Shown piece by piece: positions 25,557 through 32,679 of a stretch of 64,000 nt of DNA (position 1 is its first letter; every line of letters begins with the position of its first letter). The notes under the pieces were generated by a model, which was given only the letters and a program-made list of their open reading frames with translations, did not search any database and had not been told where the DNA came from. The position numbers and the translations under genes were made by a program. The DNA comes from Streptomyces sp. DSM 15324. GTDB lineage: Bacteria > Actinomycetota > Actinomycetes > Streptomycetales > Streptomycetaceae. The stretch lies in contig NZ_KQ949031.1 in the NCBI RefSeq assembly GCF_001514285.1, forward strand, positions 310,001 through 374,000, read 5' to 3'.

Positions 25557-28052
25557 TCACGCGGGCCGTACGGCGCCCCGGACCGTGCCCTCGCCGACGG
25601 CCGTGATCGGCTCCTCGCGGATGGTCGCGCCGGGACCCGGGGCGTGGATCATCATGCCGCCGTCCGTGCACAGGCCGACATGGCTGAGGTCGTCGTGGAA
25701 GAACACGAGGTCACCGGGGCGGAGCGCGTCGAGGCCGACCCGGGTGAAGTCCTTCGCCTGGTCGATCGCGGCCCGCGGCAGGGTCACCCCGGCGGCCCGC
25801 CAGGCGGCCTGGGTGAGGCTGGAGCAGTCGTACGACTCCGGCCCCGTCGCGCCCGGCAGGCAGGGCCGCCCGATCTGGGCGCGCGCGAAGGCGAGCGCCT
25901 TGTCGGCCTTCCCGAGGTAGGCCGTACCTGTGCCGGCGAAGGTGGGGCCGGCGGGGGCGGCGGGCATGGGCGCCGGCGTGGGCATGGGGGCGGCCGGGGG
26001 CACGGAGGGCGCGGCGGGGAAGGGCGCGGTGGCCGCGAAGGCGGGGGCGGCGGGCGGGGCCATCTGCGGGGCCATGGGCGGTGCCATGGGCGGTCCCATG
26101 GGTGCGGGTGCGGGTGCGGGTGCGGGAACAGGAGCGGGCATCGGAGGTGCCATGGGTGCGGTCGTCATGGCCGGGGCCGGGGTCGTCGCACCGGGCATTC
26201 CGGCGGCCAGGGCAGACGCCGGCTCCGCCAGGCCCGGCATCGCGCCGGTCATCCCCGGCATCGGTCCCGCCATGGGGGCCGCCGCGGGGGCCGGGAAACC
26301 GGTCATGGCGGCGGCACCGACGAGTTCGGGAGCGGGGAACCCCGGCGCGGGCGCGGCGGGGACGCCTTCGGGCAGGAGCGTGCCGTTCGGTGGCGTTCCG
26401 GGACCGGCCTGCGGCATCGGGGTACCGGCCGGGGGAGTGCCCATCCCCGCGTCGGGCATGGGGAAGGCGAAGGGGCCGGTCAGGGGGTCGGCCGGGGCCG
26501 TTCCGGCGGAGGCCATTGCCTCGGGGTAAGGGAAGCTGAACGGCGGCTGCGCGACACCGAATTCGGAGGGCGGGAAGACCGCACCGGGAGCTCCGGGGCC
26601 CGGGGTCGGCAGGGCGCCGGTGGGCATCGGGGCGCCGGTGGGCATCGGGGTACCCGGGGCAGGTGTGGCGGTGGCGGCGCCGGGCATGGGGAAACTGAAC
26701 GAACCGCTCGCGGGGCCGTTCTGCGCGGGTGCGGGCGCCGGGGCGGCGGCATCCGGCATGGGGAAGGCGAACGAGCCCGTCCCGGGCCCCGCTTGGGGCA
26801 TCGGGGTCCCCGGGGCAGGGGTGGCGTTGCCCGCGTCCGGCATCGGGAAGGCGAACGAACCGCTACCCGGGCCGGCCTGCGGCGCGGGAGCGCTCGGCGC
26901 CGGGGCCGGAGCGGGGGCGGGGGCCGCTGGGGGAGCGGAGGCCGGATCGCCGAAGTCGGGGAGGATGAACGTGCCGGTCGTGGGGTCGACTTCGGGCATC
27001 GGGAAGCTGAACGCGGGCTTCGAGGCGCCGAATCCGGACTTCTGGGAGGCGGGCGCGGGCCGGGAGCCGCGGGCCGACGCCTTGGCCGCCCCCGGGGTCA
27101 TGATCTTCGCCTCGGGCATCTGGTCCGCGCCGCCCACCACCGGCTGAGGGCCCGTGTCGGAGCTCAGGACGGCCTGCGAGGACGTGTTCTGTCCGGCCCA
27201 CGCCGCCGTGGCCTCGGCCCGGTACGCCTGCTGGGCCGCGGTGTCCCCGGGCCGCGCCACGGGTGCGGCCGGGGGTCTCATCTGCTGCGTAGCCATGGGC
27301 TGGGCGGTCATGGGCTGGGCGGTCATGGGCTGAGGAGGCGAGGCCTGGGCCGCCATGGGCTGCTGAGCCATCGGCTGCGGGGACATGGACTGCTGCCCCA
27401 TGGACTGCTGGCCCATGGGTTGCGGCGTCATGGACTGCTGACCCATGGACTGCGGCGTCATGGGTTGCGGCGCCATCGCCTGAGGTGCCATCTGCTGCGG
27501 CACGACCGGCATCGCCATCGTCGCCGCGGGGGACGGCTGGGCCGGCCGGGAAGGCTGCACCGCTGTGGGCTCCAGGGCCGCGGGGGCGTCCGGCCGGGGC
27601 CCGGCGGGCATCGGCCGGGGCGCGGGCGGCAGTGCGGCGACCGGCCGTGCGGGGAGCTCCGGCGCCTGCCGTGCGGGTGCCTCGAGTTCGAGCCGTGAAC
27701 CCGGCTCCAGGGCACGCGGCGACCGCTTCTCGAACGCCTCCTCCAGCTCCTTGGGCACGCGGGGACCGACGGGGCCGCCGATGGGGCGGGCGGGCATGCG
27801 GTCCGCCGGCAGAGCGGCGGCCACGGTGGGACCGATGCTGCCGCGCGCCACGTCGAACCACTTCCGCGTCATGGCGTCGGTCGACGGGTCGGAACCGCGC
27901 CCGCCGCGCGCGAGGGAGACACCCGACCGGCGCCCGCCGGCCTGGGCGCGCGTCACGTTGTACTTCCCGGTGTCGCTCTCGGCCCGGTCGTACAGCGCGT
28001 TGACCGCCTGCTGGACCTCCGCCCGGCTCGGCTCGCCGACGTCCCTCGCCAT
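25557..28052 (-). CDS. NlpC/P60 (C40) peptidase with long repetitive N-terminal region
   Basis: An 831-residue protein whose last ~115 residues are an NlpC/P60 cysteine peptidase domain, with catalytic Cys in SYDCSSLTQAAW, His in DDLSHVGLCTDG and the later HAPGPG. Such enzymes cleave peptidoglycan stem peptides. The first ~120 residues form a folded-looking domain (RAEVQQAVNALYDRAESDTGKYNV). Between lie Pro/Ala-rich linkers, a Met/Gln repeat tract (MTPQSMGQQSM style, about residues 185-255) and repeated GSFAFPMPDAG-type modules (about 340-560). No signal peptide or transmembrane helix is visible, which is odd for a wall hydrolase. ATG 28052 follows a GGAG box. Confidence 0.85.
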   Translation of the reverse strand: MARDVGEPSRAEVQQAVNALYDRAESDTGKYNVTRAQAGGRRSGVSLARGGRGSDPSTDAMTRKWFDVARGSIGPTVAAALPADRMPARPIGGPVGPRVPKELEEAFEKRSPRALEPGSRLELEAPARQAPELPARPVAALPPAPRPMPAGPRPDAPAALEPTAVQPSRPAQPSPAATMAMPVVPQQMAPQAMAPQPMTPQSMGQQSMTPQPMGQQSMGQQSMSPQPMAQQPMAAQASPPQPMTAQPMTAQPMATQQMRPPAAPVARPGDTAAQQAYRAEATAAWAGQNTSSQAVLSSDTGPQPVVGGADQMPEAKIMTPGAAKASARGSRPAPASQKSGFGASKPAFSFPMPEVDPTTGTFILPDFGDPASAPPAAPAPAPAPAPSAPAPQAGPGSGSFAFPMPDAGNATPAPGTPMPQAGPGTGSFAFPMPDAAAPAPAPAQNGPASGSFSFPMPGAATATPAPGTPMPTGAPMPTGALPTPGPGAPGAVFPPSEFGVAQPPFSFPYPEAMASAGTAPADPLTGPFAFPMPDAGMGTPPAGTPMPQAGPGTPPNGTLLPEGVPAAPAPGFPAPELVGAAAMTGFPAPAAAPMAGPMPGMTGAMPGLAEPASALAAGMPGATTPAPAMTTAPMAPPMPAPVPAPAPAPAPMGPPMAPPMAPQMAPPAAPAFAATAPFPAAPSVPPAAPMPTPAPMPAAPAGPTFAGTGTAYLGKADKALAFARAQIGRPCLPGATGPESYDCSSLTQAAWRAAGVTLPRAAIDQAKDFTRVGLDALRPGDLVFFHDDLSHVGLCTDGGMMIHAPGPGATIREEPITAVGEGTVRGAVRPA

Positions 28053-28204
28053 GGAAGACGTACTCCTTCCGTGCTCCGCCGGGCCGTAGCGGCCCGCGGA
28101 TCCGGGCGACCCCGCGGAGGGGGTGCCCCAAGCTCAATGCCCTGCCGGGCTGTTGGGCCGCCTGACCCGGCGTTCGTTCGCCGGAGTCGCTCGTGCGGTC
28201 TGGG
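28053..28204 (-). other. GC-rich structured 5' leader of the NlpC/P60 gene
   Basis: About 150 bases between the candidate promoter and the ATG. It contains several hairpins, including CCGGCG/CGCCGG around a 6-base loop (28167-28184) and a CCCGCGG-rich element near the ribosome site. It does not carry the conserved motifs of the ydaO (c-di-AMP) riboswitch that precedes some wall-hydrolase genes in this group. Confidence 0.4.
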
Positions 28205-28208
28205 CGCA

Positions 28209-28238
28209 AACCTAACCAACATGTGTGACTGGTGTGAA
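28209..28238 (-). promoter_or_regulatory. candidate promoter for the NlpC/P60 gene
   Basis: On the gene strand, TTCACA and TAGGTT are separated by 18 bases, giving a transcription start about 150 bases ahead of the ATG at 28052. Confidence 0.4.
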
Positions 28239-28380
28239 GATTGAAGAGTTAAATGTCCGATACGTATTCGTGACCTTCGTCTCTCGCCTCTTCGTTCCGA
28301 TCCGCGATGACCGGTTCACCACGGTTCATGATCGCTCACGATCGCCGGGAAGGCCAGCCCCGGGAGCCGGGAGTCCACGC

Positions 28381-28416
28381 TCGATTCGAGTGTCGTCACG
28401 ATCGATTCGAGCGTCG
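28381..28416 (+). repeat. two 15-bp direct repeats, 21 bp apart (operator-like)
   Basis: TCGATTCGAGTGTCG (28381-28395) and TCGATTCGAGCGTCG (28402-28416) differ at one base and are offset by exactly 21 bases, two helical turns. Each contains the dyad TCGATTCGA. They lie directly upstream of the -35 hexamer of the aminotransferase promoter, a typical place for Lrp/AsnC-type sites; the regulator gene at 29849 is the obvious candidate binder. Confidence 0.6.
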
Positions 28417-28420
28417 CCCC

Positions 28421-28450
28421 TTGCCGTGGCCGCGTCGACGGCCGTAGATT
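28421..28450 (+). promoter_or_regulatory. promoter of the aminotransferase-Lrp operon
   Basis: TTGCCG (28421-28426) and TAGATT (28445-28450) with an 18-base spacer, about 40 bases upstream of the ATG at 28489. Confidence 0.55.
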
Positions 28451-28488
28451 CAGCACATCCAGTCGTCCGATTCGACCAGGGATGTGCC

Positions 28489-29838
28489 ATGGAACGTGCC
28501 CGAATCCGTCAACTCCTCGCCCGCGAGAGCGCGGACGCCGAGCGGCGCAACCCCCGGTCCCGGGACGCCTACGCCCGTGCCGACCATCTCTTCGGCCGGG
28601 TGCCGATGACCTGGATGAACAAGACGGCAGGTGCCTTCCCCCGCTACCTGGACTCGGCGCGGGGCGCCCGGATCCGGGACGTCGACGGGCATGAGTACAT
28701 CGACTTCTGTCTCGGCGACACCGGCGCCATGGCGGGTCACTCGCCGGCCGCCGTCGCCGAGGCCGTGCAGCACCGCTTCGCCGAACTGGGCGGGGCGACC
28801 GCGATGCTGCCCACCGAGGACGCCGAATGGGTCGGCGCCGAGCTGACCCGCCGCTTCGGTCCGACCCGCTGGAGCTTCGCGCTCACCGCCACCGACGCCA
28901 ACCGCTGGGCGATCCGCCTCGCCCGGGCCGTCACCGGCCGGCCGAAGATCCTGGTCAACAGCTACTGCTACCACGGCAGCGTCGACGAGTCCCTGATCGT
29001 GACCGGCCCCGACGGTCACGGCGCGCCCCGCCCCGGGAACGTCGGCGCCCCCTGCGACGTCACCCTCACCAGCCGGGTCGCCGAGTTCAACGACCTGGAC
29101 CACCTGGAGCGCGAACTCGCCCACGGCGACGTGGCCGCCGTCCTCATGGAACCCGCGCTCACCAACATCGGCATCGTGCTGCCCGAGCCCGGCTACCTGG
29201 AGGGCGTGCGCGAACTGACCCGCCGGCACGGCACGCTGCTGATCAACGACGAGACGCACACCTTCTCGGCGGGCCCGGGCGGCTGCACCGCCGCCTGGGG
29301 TCTGGAGCCCGACGTGCTGACCATCGGCAAGGCCATCGCGGGCGGTATCCCGGCCGGCGCCTACGGCCTCTCGGCGGACCTCGCCGACCGCCTGCTGGGC
29401 CGCGCCGATCTGGACCTCGTCGACATGGGCGGGGTCGGCGGCACCCTCGCGGGCAACGCGCTCTCCGTCGCCGCGACCCGCGCCACCCTCGAACACGTCC
29501 TGACCGACGACGCGTTCGCCCATATGCACAAGCTGTCCGAACGCTTCGAGGACGGCGTCCGCGCCGGCATCGAGGCCCACGGACTGCCCTGGTCGGTCAG
29601 CCGCCTCGGCGCCCGTACCGAGTACCGTTTCACCGACCCCGCGCCCCGTAACGGCACCGAGGCCGCCGCGGCCGGCGACACCGAGCTGGAGGACTTCCTC
29701 CACCTCTACCTCGCCAACCGGGGCATCCTCCTCACACCGTTCCACAGCATGGCCCTGATGTGCCCGGACACCACCGAGCAGGACGTCGACACCCACACCG
29801 CCCTGTTCGCCGCCGCCCTGGCAGAACTGGCCGACTAG
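28489..29838 (+). CDS. class III PLP-dependent aminotransferase (glutamate-1-semialdehyde aminomutase-like)
   Basis: Cytoplasmic PLP enzyme of 449 residues. The family signature is LLINDETHTFSAGPGG (PLP-binding Asp/Glu region, near residue 255) followed by LTIGKAIAGGIPAG with the Schiff-base lysine. MNKTAGAFPRYLDSARGARIRDVDGHEYIDF near residue 45 is typical of HemL-like members. It is not the housekeeping heme gene by context; the adjacent Lrp-type regulator points to amino-acid metabolism. ATG 28489 has an AGGGA box. It is followed after 10 bases by the regulator gene, so the two form an operon. Substrate unknown. Confidence 0.88.
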   Translation: MERARIRQLLARESADAERRNPRSRDAYARADHLFGRVPMTWMNKTAGAFPRYLDSARGARIRDVDGHEYIDFCLGDTGAMAGHSPAAVAEAVQHRFAELGGATAMLPTEDAEWVGAELTRRFGPTRWSFALTATDANRWAIRLARAVTGRPKILVNSYCYHGSVDESLIVTGPDGHGAPRPGNVGAPCDVTLTSRVAEFNDLDHLERELAHGDVAAVLMEPALTNIGIVLPEPGYLEGVRELTRRHGTLLINDETHTFSAGPGGCTAAWGLEPDVLTIGKAIAGGIPAGAYGLSADLADRLLGRADLDLVDMGGVGGTLAGNALSVAATRATLEHVLTDDAFAHMHKLSERFEDGVRAGIEAHGLPWSVSRLGARTEYRFTDPAPRNGTEAAAAGDTELEDFLHLYLANRGILLTPFHSMALMCPDTTEQDVDTHTALFAAALAELAD

Positions 29839-29848
29839 GAGAGGACAC

Positions 29849-30289
29849 ATGGACGAGATCGACCGGGCCATCCTGCGCGAGCTCCAGACCGACGGACGCA
29901 TCGCCTACGCCGATCTCGGCCCCCGGGTCGGACTGTCCGCCTCCGCCGCCCGCCAGCGGCTGCAACGGCTGCTCGACTCCCGTGCCGTGCAGGTCGTCGG
30001 CGTCACCGACCCGATGGCCATGGGCGGCCAGGCCATGGCGCTCCTCGGCATCACCGTCGACGGCGATCCGCGCCCGGTCGCCGACGCGCTGTCCGCCCAC
30101 CCCGAGGTGGTGTACGCGGTGCTCACCTCGGGCGGCTTCGACCTGTTCGCCGAGGTGGTGAGCCCCACCGCGAAGGAGCTGCTCGACTTCGTCAACGACA
30201 CCGTGCGGCTCATCGAGGGCGTCGGCGGTGTCCAGTCCTTCCCCTACTTCGCCATCCACACCCACCGCTTCCTGTGGGAGGTGGGGTGA
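29849..30289 (+). CDS. Lrp/AsnC-family transcriptional regulator
   Basis: A 146-residue regulator. An N-terminal AsnC-type helix-turn-helix (residues 1-50, IDRAILRELQTDGRIAYADLG) is followed by the RAM ligand-binding domain (about 65-140, ALLGITVDGDPRPVADAL and VVYAVLTSGGFDLFAEV). It starts 10 bases after the aminotransferase stop with a GGAG box inside the gap. It is likely to respond to an amino acid and to control its own operon through the 21-bp-spaced repeats at 28381-28416. Confidence 0.92.
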   Translation: MDEIDRAILRELQTDGRIAYADLGPRVGLSASAARQRLQRLLDSRAVQVVGVTDPMAMGGQAMALLGITVDGDPRPVADALSAHPEVVYAVLTSGGFDLFAEVVSPTAKELLDFVNDTVRLIEGVGGVQSFPYFAIHTHRFLWEVG

Positions 30290-30428
30290 GCTGGGGAACC
30301 CGGGCCCGGGGGCCGGGCCCGGGGGCCAGGGGCGCCGCGGGACCCGGGAGAACCTCCGACGGGTCTCGAGGGGCCTCGGCCCACCTCGGCGGATCCGCGG
30401 GCGAGGACCGCGCCGTAGGGTGGCCGGT

Positions 30429-31037
30429 ATGCGCGTTGACCTCGATCCCGAGTCCCTGGGCGCGGGAGCCTTCTACCGGCTGCTCACGGCCGTCGTCGTC
30501 CCCCGTCCGATCGCCTGGGTCTCCACCCTGGCCGCCGACGGCACCACGGCCAACCTGGCCCCGCACTCCTTCTTCACCGTGGCCTGCACCGACCCGCCGA
30601 TCGTCCAGTTCACCTCCGTCGGCCGCAAGGACACCCTGCGCAACGTTCAGGCCACCGGCGAGTTCGTCGTCAACTTCGCGCCCGAGCCGCTCTTCGAGCA
30701 GATCAACGCCACCGCCACGGACTTCCCGGCCGACGAGGGCGAGTTCGAGGCGGTGGGCATCGAGCGGGAGGCCTCGCTGCGGGTGAAGCCACCCCGCGTG
30801 GCCGCCTCGCCGGTGGCGCTGGAGTGCCGGCTGCACTCCACCCTCGGCATCGGCGCCTCCACCCTGGTCCTCGGGCAGGTCGTGCACGCAGCCGTACGCG
30901 AGGACGTGATCGTGGACGGCCACCCCGACATCCGGCGGCTGAGGCCCCTGTCCCGGCTGGGCCGCAATGAATGGGGCACCCTCGGCGAGATCCGCGACCT
31001 CGCCCGCGTCGCCTACCGCGACCGGCCGCCCTCCTGA
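30429..31037 (+). CDS. flavin reductase-like FMN-binding protein
   Basis: A 202-residue protein of the flavin-reductase-like, FMN-binding split-barrel family. Typical motifs are VVVPRPIAWVSTLAADGTTNL-like residues 18-38 (FMN contacts), APHSFFTVACTDPP and VVNFAPEPLFEQIN. Such proteins reduce flavins or bind FMN; the partner enzyme is unknown. It starts at ATG 30429, 139 bases after the Lrp gene, and is followed 24 bases later by the Ser/Val/Gly repeat protein. Confidence 0.88.
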   Translation: MRVDLDPESLGAGAFYRLLTAVVVPRPIAWVSTLAADGTTANLAPHSFFTVACTDPPIVQFTSVGRKDTLRNVQATGEFVVNFAPEPLFEQINATATDFPADEGEFEAVGIEREASLRVKPPRVAASPVALECRLHSTLGIGASTLVLGQVVHAAVREDVIVDGHPDIRRLRPLSRLGRNEWGTLGEIRDLARVAYRDRPPS

Positions 31038-31061
31038 CACCCGCCGCCCTATGATCGGACC

Positions 31062-31424
31062 ATGACGAGAGCGGTGACGGAGCGGGCGGGTGCGGACGGC
31101 TCCTGGCGATCGCTGTGGTCGAGGAACTCGGCGCTGTCGGTCGGCTCGGTCGACTCCTTCCTCTCCATCGGCTCCGTGGGCAGCTCCCTGTCCGTCGGCT
31201 CGGTCGGCGGCTTCCTGTCCGTGGGTTCCGTCGGCTCCGCCGCGTCCGTCGCCTCCGTGGGCTCCTGGCTCAGCGTCGGCTCGGTGCTCTCCGCCCAGTC
31301 GACCGGTGCGGTGCTCGCCTGGCGCACCCGCGCGGGCGGCGGCCGCGCGATCGGCGCCGCCGCGGTCGCCCTCACCGCAGTGGCGGTGCTCTGCGCCTGG
31401 CGGGCGGCCCGTCCGGCGAAGTGA
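31062..31424 (+). CDS. Ser/Val/Gly-repeat protein with C-terminal membrane helix
   Basis: A 120-residue protein with an unusual repeat. From about residue 22 to 80 the units SVGSVGS, FLSIGSVGS, SLSVGSVGG and FLSVGSVGS follow one another with a periodicity near six or twelve, as expected for a small beta-solenoid-like or fibrous structure. A basic linker (RTRAGGGRA) leads to one transmembrane helix (about 96-113) and a short basic tail. The repeat faces one side of the membrane; topology is not certain. It is 24 bases downstream of the flavin reductase gene. No function known. Confidence 0.7.
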   Translation: MTRAVTERAGADGSWRSLWSRNSALSVGSVDSFLSIGSVGSSLSVGSVGGFLSVGSVGSAASVASVGSWLSVGSVLSAQSTGAVLAWRTRAGGGRAIGAAAVALTAVAVLCAWRAARPAK

Positions 31425-31439
31425 GCGCCCGGCGCGCTC

Positions 31440-31458
31440 CCCGGTGCGCCCCACCGGG
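31440..31458. terminator. hairpin between convergent genes
   Basis: CCCGGT pairs with ACCGGG across a 7-base loop in the 59-base gap between the repeat protein and the convergent AraC-type gene. Short stem, no T tract. Confidence 0.35.
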
Positions 31459-31483
31459 CCGGCCTGGCCCCGGCCTCGCGGCC

Positions 31484-32440
31484 TCAGCCGACCGCGCCGT
31501 GGCGCACCCAGTCGCGCGGTGACCGTCCGTAGGCCGCCCGGAACACCCGGCTGAAATGGGCCGGGTTGGCGAAGCCCCAGCGCTGGGCCACCGCCGACAC
31601 CGTGGGCGCCGCCGCGTCCCGCCGCGCCAGATCCTGGGCGCACCGCTCCAGCCGCAGCCGCCGGACCAGCCGCGCCACGGTGACGCCCTCCTCCTCGAAC
31701 AGCCGGTGCAGGTAGCGCACGGAGATGTGGTGTGCCGCCGCGATGCTCGCCGGGGACAGTCCGGGGTCCGCGAGATGCCGGTCGATGTGGTCCCGGATCC
31801 GGGCGACGAGCGGGTGGTGCGGATCGGCGGGCGTCTGCGCGTCCGTGGCCGTCCGCTCGTCCACCAGCGTGCCGAACAGGTCCACCACACTGGCTGCCAG
31901 CCGGGTCGCGACCGCCGGGGAACAGGTCGGGAGGGACGCGGCGAGACCGGTCAGGAAGGACGCCAGCAGCGCCCCGGCGCCCTCCGTGGCCGCGAGCGCG
32001 GTCCCGGTGACCTGCCGCAGATCCTCCTCCGGCAGACCGAGCGCCCGCCGGGGCATGTGCAGCACCCGCGTCGAGAACCGCCCCGGATAGTCCAGGGCGT
32101 ACGGGCGTGACGTGTCGTACACGACGAGGTCCCCCTCGCCCACGCGCGCGTGCCGGCCGTCCTGGACGAGGGTGGCGGTGCCCGCCGTCTGGACGCCGAC
32201 GGCCACGCAGTCCGCGTCGGCGCGGGCGATCTGGGCGGGCGTACGGCTGGCGCGCTGGGCGTCCGCCTCCACGGTGGAGATCCGCAGCGAGCCGAGCCGC
32301 CCGCTGGAGATCCGGCCCGAGAACGGTCCGTCCCCACGGGGGGTGACGTGCATCGGCACCAGCGCCCGGCCCAGCGCGTCGCGCCAGTACGTGAGCCGCT
32401 CCCCCTCGGCCACCGCGTCCGTCGTCCACACCAGGCTCAC
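31484..32440 (-). CDS. AraC-family transcriptional regulator
   Basis: A 318-residue regulator. The N-terminal two thirds (to about residue 200) is an AraC-binding-domain-2 type sensory domain (GDLVVYDTSRPYALDYPGRF). The C-terminus (about 215-318) has two helix-turn-helix units with LSPASIAAAHHISVRYLHRLFEEEG and VAQRWGFANPAHFSRVFRAAYGRSPRDW, the classic AraC signature. GTG 32440 is preceded by GGGGAG at normal spacing. Target and ligand unknown; the next gene on the same strand upstream is the NB-ARC protein, with about 240 bases of unassigned sequence between. Confidence 0.9.
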   Translation of the reverse strand: MSLVWTTDAVAEGERLTYWRDALGRALVPMHVTPRGDGPFSGRISSGRLGSLRISTVEADAQRASRTPAQIARADADCVAVGVQTAGTATLVQDGRHARVGEGDLVVYDTSRPYALDYPGRFSTRVLHMPRRALGLPEEDLRQVTGTALAATEGAGALLASFLTGLAASLPTCSPAVATRLAASVVDLFGTLVDERTATDAQTPADPHHPLVARIRDHIDRHLADPGLSPASIAAAHHISVRYLHRLFEEEGVTVARLVRRLRLERCAQDLARRDAAAPTVSAVAQRWGFANPAHFSRVFRAAYGRSPRDWVRHGAVG

Positions 32441-32679
32441 CCGGTTCTCCCCTTCTGCCGTACGAGGCACGGGAGAGCGCGCACCGGCGGCGGCCCGCTC
32501 TCCCGCCGTCCTCAGCCAAGCAGCCGGCCGGGACCGCCTCCAGGCAGGAAGCAGGCAGAAACGGCGTGCAGCGGCTGTGCGCGCACGGAACAGACCGGTG
32601 CACCGAGGGACAAGACACGGGGGAGCGGCGGCGGCGAGGATGGTCCCACGGCGCGGGGACCTCGCCCGCCGGTGCCGCC

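Noticed and set aside
25554..27698. Gly/Arg/His-repeat frame antisense to the NlpC/P60 gene
   Set aside because: The repeats are the mirror of the Met/Gln/Pro repeats on the sense strand; no start signal.
28053..28204. ydaO-type (c-di-AMP) riboswitch ahead of the NlpC/P60 gene
   Set aside because: Considered because wall-hydrolase genes in this group often carry it, but the conserved core motifs of that riboswitch are not present; only generic GC hairpins are seen.
28489..29838. Housekeeping hemL
   Set aside because: Sequence belongs to the HemL-like class III aminotransferases but the gene lies apart from heme genes and is paired with an Lrp regulator, so a metabolic transaminase is more likely.
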